A stretch of DNA of 64,000 bases, taken from contig NC_081547.1 in the NCBI RefSeq assembly GCF_901000735.1, forward strand, positions 12,197,156 to 12,261,155, written 5' to 3'. The position numbers and the translations under genes were made by a program. Below are positions 58,539 to 64,000 of this stretch, piece by piece (position 1 is the first letter of the stretch; every line of letters starts with the position of its first letter). The notes beneath the pieces are model-generated. The model was not told the DNA's origin. It saw nothing but the letters and a program-made list of their open reading frames with translations, and did no database searches. This DNA comes from Corylus avellana (lineage: Eukaryota > Streptophyta > Magnoliopsida > Fagales > Betulaceae).

Positions 58539-58545
58539 TAGAATG
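58489..58545. repeat. 18-bp perfect inverted repeat at an antisense-RNase H / sense-gag junction
   Basis: CATTCTAAAATTGATTCC, a 21-nt spacer, then GGAATCAATTTTAGAATG. The right arm is coding gag sequence (INFRM); the left arm is its inverted copy fused to the antisense RNase H. Confidence 0.88.
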
Positions 58546-59440
58546 TGGAAACATCACATCTTTTATGTACTGACGCATGAGAGAACATTGTACACCCTCA
58601 CATCAAGTAGACTTGAAGTAGAAGATAAAAAAAGATGATGATGCTATCAAGAAAAAAGAAAAATGGATGGAAGATAACCTAATGGCAAGGGTCACTCTCC
58701 TCCATAGCATGAGAGATAATATCATCCCACTCTTTGAAGGACATGAGACTGCTAAGGACTTAGGTCGGACACTCACATACAACTATTATTGGACAAATAT
58801 AATAGTGCACGTATGAGTGAGGATGACAATGTGGACGACTTTGTGAATCAAATGGAACTTATTGCATAAGAACTTGCATTTGTCGGTCATCCAATATCTG
58901 ACAAAATGCAAGTAACTACAATACTAAATGTTCTTCCTCTGTCTTGGGAACATGTGATAACATCATTGACCTATAGTGGAAAAGACATATCCATAATTTC
59001 CTTACCAGTGTTGCTCGTATTAGAAGAAGAGAGGATGAAAAGAAGGAGAGAAGGACAATCCAACAACTTCACGATGGCTCAAATCAAAACTCAGACTTCA
59101 CGTGCTCCAGCATTTAAAGGCAAGCCTAAAAAGTTCAAGAAGAAATGGAAAGGTAAGCCGAAAGGTAAAAACAAAATCAAAGGAGCATGTTTCAAATGTG
59201 GTGAAGTGGGACATTTCAAGGTGAATTGTCCAAAGAACAACAGTGACAAGAAATATAAAGAAATAGTTATGACCATTATTGAACTAATGATGGTAGAACC
59301 GACTTCAAATTCTTGGTGGATCGACTCAATAGCAACTAAACATATCATAAAAGACCGAGAATTCTTTGTAGATTTCAAGGAGAAAACAGTCGAAGAACGC
59401 AAAGTATACATGAGTAACAACACTTACAGTGATGTGCTAG
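58510..59440 (+). pseudogene. Copia gag/protease fragment (copy 1), interrupted
   Basis: Plus-strand copia gag without its N-terminus: LNGINFRMWKHHIFYVL near 58520, then frames with stops, then LLLDKYNSARMSEDD, an in-frame stop (TAA at 58868), and MQVTTILNVLPLSWEHV. It has a CCHC zinc knuckle CFKCGEVGHFKVNC (59191-59232) and a protease-like WWIDSIATKHI (59314-59346) in which the Gly of the DSG active-site motif is Ile. About 35 nt seem deleted at 58756 relative to copy 2. The frame is broken at 59440 by unrelated sequence. Confidence 0.88.
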
Positions 59441-61474
59441 CACCACAAAATTAATTTGCTTTGATCTAGGGTCTTTTGATCGCACAACGGTATCGACACG
59501 TCAAAACCCTTGACTACCGCTTTGGACGCTCATCTAATCGCTAGTGCTGGCAGGCGTCGTAACCGGTTTCTTTGATCTGTCTACAAGGATGCTGAACTTC
59601 GGATCGTCGAAAATGGCACGCTTGTAAATATTTTGACGTGTCAAAACGACAGACGCCAAAAGGCACCGCTTAAAAGGACACGACACACCTTACAGGGGCA
59701 GTGAATTTTTCCATCAGGGATTGTGCAGTTCCTGCAAAGTCCACGAATGATCTACACCTGTCTCTGTATTCCCTCGTACCCCTAGACTTTGTCATCCAAC
59801 TCTTGTCCATAGCTTTAGTTACTGGGACCCTAACTGAATAAAATAAATCTAAGTTAGTTACTTAGATGTTCTTTTATTTTTTGTGGTTCTTTAACTACAT
59901 CGTTTCAAATTTTTTATTTTCACTTTTAATAAACAAACACATACATTGACTTTTAATTAAGAAACATATACATAATCTTAATATGCAAAACCTAAGTAAA
60001 TTACATATGGGCACCCTAAATAAACTACATATAGCTAGTTAGGTTAAATGTTGGTTTTCTTTTTTTCGTTTACTATACCATTTATGCATTTGTATGGAAA
60101 GTGTAGATAAATTCCAATATCCAGCTTGAATCCCAATGTTAGTTGTTTTTTACTTTATACGTAGGCATATTAGGATCTACGTGTCTTAATTATTCTAAAT
60201 TTTGAAAATGTAAACATTCACATACGAATCGGTAAAAATAGATATGCCGTTATTAATCAAAACCTACACAAAATATGGGTTTACATCCAAATGCAAAATT
60301 CTCCACAAAAACATAATTTCAAACTACCAGGGTACGTAATTGTACATGCATGCATGCAAATACATTAAACAATATTCTCACCATATACAAACCAAACATG
60401 TCAAACTATTCAAATATATTACAAAACATATATCTTAAGCAAATAAATTAGTTACTTAACCTATAAAATTAAATTGCTAATATAATTACATCAAAAATAT
60501 TTAATAATATACATTGTATATTACATTTTTATATAATTTATTTAATATAATAATAAATAAATAAATGAATAAATTACTCACATACATGCAATATATATAT
60601 ATATATATATATATATAGATTAAATCAGGAATATATATATATATACTTGATTTTCGAGTCGGAGAACGAGTTAGAGCGTGAGAGAGCCTTCGGAGCTTGA
60701 GGTCGTGGTCGCCGGAGGGAGCAACGGCGGTGACGTGCGCCGACGAGAGAGAGAACCACCGAGAGAGAGAAACACCACGTGAAAAAGCGAGATAATGGCC
60801 GGGCTGGCTGAGAGGGCGCGGGTGAGAGAAATGCTGCGAAGGTGACGGCCCGGTTGATGGAGAAAAAAAAAATGGCGGAAGAAATGATGTTGAAGGTCCA
60901 AGGAAGCGTTTGGGCGGGGGAGAGAAAGAAATGTGAGGGAAGAAACGTGCAGGAAAGGAAAAAGCAGAAAGAAAAAGAAAAGAAAAAAAAATATTAGTGG
61001 GGAAGAGCAGTCACTGCACACGCCCTCGGTAGGTTCCTGACGCTAGCTGGCAATTATTATCCTTGACGGGCCACATGGTACAAGAACTATATCCTTCCTT
61101 TGTCATTTTTTCATATTTATCTACAAAATTTACAATTATATTTATTTTAATTTTATTAAAAATTATTTGTACTATATCACATAATTTCTATCAAAATTAT
61201 ATTTTATCTATTACATAATGTTTTCATCTGATACTTAAAACTAATTAGAAAAAAAATAAATTAATATTCTAGACGTATAGATAATTAGACGTATCAACTG
61301 ACCGACAACATATGTTGCGTTGGCCGATCGAGTTCATGTGAGGTTTGCGGGTCTTATAAAATAAATGTATCGAGTATGTTTTATATATTTTTTTTATAAA
61401 TAATATGGGTAGCTATCATATTAATATTACTAGACTGATCGATTTATGCATGCATGATACATATATATATATAT
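59441..61474. mobile_element. Insertion in copia copy 1, probably a CACTA element (right end lost in gap 2)
   Basis: At 59441 the gag sequence stops after GTGCTAG and new DNA starts CACCACAAAATT, one mismatch from the CACTACAAAA end of CACTA elements. ACACGTCAAAAC and TTTTGACGTGTCAAAAC words nearby resemble the subterminal motifs of the CACTA element at 14900-15633. The rest is AT-rich, apart from a GC-richer block 60650-61030 without a credible protein. The opposite end is not seen before the N run. Copy 2 reads straight through this point. Confidence 0.5.
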
Positions 61475-61494
61475 NNNNNNNNNNNNNNNNNNNN
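61475..61494. other. Assembly gap 2 (20 N)
   Basis: Run of 20 undetermined bases preceded by a TA microsatellite. The sequence after the gap restarts inside copia gag, upstream of where copy 1 was interrupted. Confidence 0.99.
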
Positions 61495-64000
61495 GGAAGT
61501 ATTAGAGGAAAAGTATGGACTTAGGTCGGACACTCACATACAACTATTATTGGACAAATATAATAGTGCACGTATGAGTGAGGATGACTATGTGGACGAC
61601 TTTGTGAATCAAATGGAACTTATTGCATAAGAACTTGCATTTGTCGGTCATCCAATATCCGACAAAATGCAAGTAACTACAATACTAAATGTTCTTCCTC
61701 TGTATTGGGAACATGTGATAACATCATTGACCTACAGTGGAAAAGACATATCCATAATTTCCTTACCAGTGTTGCTCGTATTAGAAGAAGAGAGAATGAA
61801 AAGAAGGAGAGAAGGACAATCCAACAACTTCATGATGGCTCAAATCAAAGCTCAGACTTCACGTGCTCCAGCATTTAAAGGCAAGCCTAAAAAGTTCAAG
61901 AAGAAATGGAAAGGTAAGCCGAAAGGTAAAAACAAAATCAAAGGAGTATGTTTCAAATGTGGTAAAGTGGGACATTTCAAGGTGAATTGTCCAAAGAACA
62001 ACAGTGACAAGAAATATAAAGAAATAGTTATGACCATTACTGAACTAATGATGGTAGAACCGACTTCAAATTCTTGGTGGATCGACTCAATAGCAACTAA
62101 ACATATCATAAAAGACCGAGAATTCTTTGTAGATTTCAAGGAGAAAACAGTCGGAGAACACAAAGTATACATGAGTAACAACACTTACAGTGATGTGCTA
62201 GGCGAAGGAAAATGTAAGATTTCTATTAAATGATCAGTCGTTGTTTTACATAACGTCCTATATGTGCCTAGTATCCAGATAAATCTAATATATGTTTCCG
62301 TATTAGATAACAAAGGATATGGTATTAAGTTTGAGTCTGGGAGGGTCTATACTAGATTTTTTTAAGGGTGCAAAAATAGATAGTATGTCCCATTTCACAG
62401 TATTCATATGTGTCTGAAAATAGTTCTTTCTTATGGCATTTAAAATTAGGTCACATCATCAAAAACAAAATGATAAGAATGAATAAGTAGATTACTACCT
62501 AAAATTAATTATGAAGATTTTAATACATGTGAATCATGTATTAAGGGAAAAATGATTAGTAAATCTTTTTCAAAACACTGGAAATCATCAGAGTTATTGG
62601 AAGTAATTCATTCTGACACATGTGGTCCTTTAAGAACTAAAACACATAGAGGAATGAAATACTTTATACCTTTACAGATGATTATTCAAGATATGGACAT
62701 ATTTACATTATCAAACATAAATCTAAAACAATTGAAAAATTTAAAGAATATAAATTAGAGATAAAAAAAAAAAAAAAAAAAAACAATTGGGAAGGTGCAT
62801 TAAAAACTTGAATAATGATAGGGAGGTGAGTATGAAGCCATAAATTCCTTCTGCAAAGAAAGTGGAATAAGACATTTATATACAATGCCTTATAAGCCTC
62901 AACAAAATGGAATTGCAGAAAGAAGGAACATAACTTTAATGGATATGACAAGATCCATGATGGCATATGCTGAATTACCCAACCATTTTTGTGGTGAGGC
63001 TTTATCTACTGTTGCATCTCTTACACCATATGAATATTGGACAAGCTAAAAACTAGATTTTTACAACCTCAAAGTGTGGGGATGTAAGGCATCTGTACTT
63101 ATTCCAAAACCTTTAAGGGATAAGTTAGGAAGTAAAACATGAGAATGCAGATTTATAGAAAATGGTAGTGGATATAGATTTTACCATCCAGATAAGGGAT
63201 TAATAGAATGTAGGGATGCTGCTGCATTTCTAGAAAACACTAATCAGATTACTCCTATGGATGGAATTAGATACTTATAAGGTGAAGATCTTGAATGTCA
63301 AACACCACAAGACACTTTAACAGAAATAGAACATAATATATATCTGCAAAATAGTGGGAGCAAGACAAAATCCAATGATCCACCTCATTTGGGTATAAAT
63401 AATCAGAACAGTGGGAGTAAAAGACAAAGACGACCACCAACCACGCTCAAGGATCATTATGTACTAAGCACATATGATATAAATTTACAAGAAGATCCTG
63501 CAAATTTTAAAGAAGCTGTAACTAGTCATGATGCTGAAAAATGGATTGAAGCTATGAATGAAGAGCTTGAATCAATCCAGAAAAATGATGTGTGAGAACT
63601 TACGGATTTGCCAAGTCAAAGAAAAGCAATTGGATGCAAGTGGGTTCTAAGGAAGAAATTCAAAGCTGATGGAAGTCTTGACAAGTACAAAGCTAGATTG
63701 GTGGCTAAAAGGTTTACTCAGCAACCCGATGTAGACTTTGTTGACACATACTCACCTGTAGCAAAATTCGCCTCAATGAAGATAATCATGTCTATTGTAG
63801 CTAAAATGGGTTTAGAATTACATCAGTTGGATGTTAAAACAACTTTTCTCAATTGAGAATTAAAAGAAGAAATTTACATGCTACAACCTGATGGATTCCA
63901 CTTCAAAAGACATGAAGATGAAGTCTACAAGTTAAAAAGGTCGTTATATGGGCTTAAACAATCTTCGAGGCAATGGTATTTGAAGTTTCACCAAACAATA
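61495..64000 (+). pseudogene. Degenerate Ty1/copia gag-pol (copy 2), continues beyond the window
   Basis: Collinear with copy 1 from 61518 to 62201 (offset 2761, no indels, about 2% substitutions), sharing the TAA after MELIA and the DSI protease variant. Order of domains: gag with zinc knuckle CFKCGKVGHFKVNC (61952-61993), protease, an integrase zinc region with CESCIKGKM (62530-62556), integrase core with HSDTCGP and QQNGIAERRN (62903-62932), and reverse transcriptase with KWIEAMNEELESIQ, GCKWVLRKKFKADGSLDKYK and [13 protein letters not shown] at the right edge. The order gag-PR-IN-RT is diagnostic of copia. Stops and frameshifts throughout (for example 62232, 63029-63049, 63140, 63279, 63592, 63856) and an A22 run at 62762 show it cannot be translated. 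No LTR is visible on this side. Confidence 0.93.

Noticed and set aside
60671..61021. 116-aa minus-strand frame, Ser/Leu/Phe-rich
   Set aside because: Low complexity, no domain, inside a probable transposon. GA-rich DNA on the plus strand creates the open frame.

Overview
This is nuclear DNA of a dicotyledonous plant, probably a woody rosid. The non-coding sequence is AT-rich, the genes have GT-AG introns, the proteins belong to plant-specific families (subtilase SBT1, FLZ zinc finger, LEA_3, plant ARID4-type protein), and the intergenic space is filled with plant transposon types. I cannot name the species. Two runs of 20 N show that it is a scaffold.

Five protein genes are supported, four of them on the minus strand. 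(1) The 5' 60% or so of an SBT1.5-like secreted serine protease (1-1346, minus; it runs off the left edge). (2) A 15-coding-exon ARID + PHD chromatin protein (17340-25494, minus, 777 aa); every splice phase closes. (3) A two-exon FLZ zinc-finger protein (33360-33950, minus, 158 aa). (4) A two-exon LEA_3/SAG21-type protein (49103-49488, plus, about 92 aa). (5) A five-exon eIF2B alpha subunit (50764-53394, minus, 403 aa). They form no operon-like unit or shared pathway; this is ordinary plant gene spacing with large TE-filled gaps.

The gaps are the informative part. Elements with boundaries and target-site duplications (TSDs) readable by eye include a CACTA element (14900-15633, TSD TAA), hAT elements nested inside hAT elements (5910-6481 holding 6210-6375; 43592-45635 holding 43691-44377), and Mutator-like elements with very long terminal inverted repeats (27531-28716; 36215-37482; relatives at 31451-32173 and 41893-42564). 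There are also several MITEs, two tRNA-derived SINEs, two LINE 3' ends (one inside an ARID4 intron) and decayed LTR fragments. The hAT element at 43592-45635 carries a broken piece of a LysM-domain gene.

From about 54.3 kb to the right edge the window is mostly retrotransposon: a minus-strand copia 3' end, a gypsy-like LTR remnant, antisense copia RNase H fragments, and a degenerate plus-strand copia gag-pol that continues past 64000. Both N gaps are flanked by near-identical sequence in the order expected when overlapping contig ends or two haplotypes are placed side by side. The second overlap differs by a CACTA-like insertion present in only one copy.

I did not find a clearly new biochemical system. 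The most unusual items are the gene-capturing nested hAT, the long-TIR Mutator family with filled and empty sites visible in the same window, and the probable assembly duplication around a TE insertion polymorphism.
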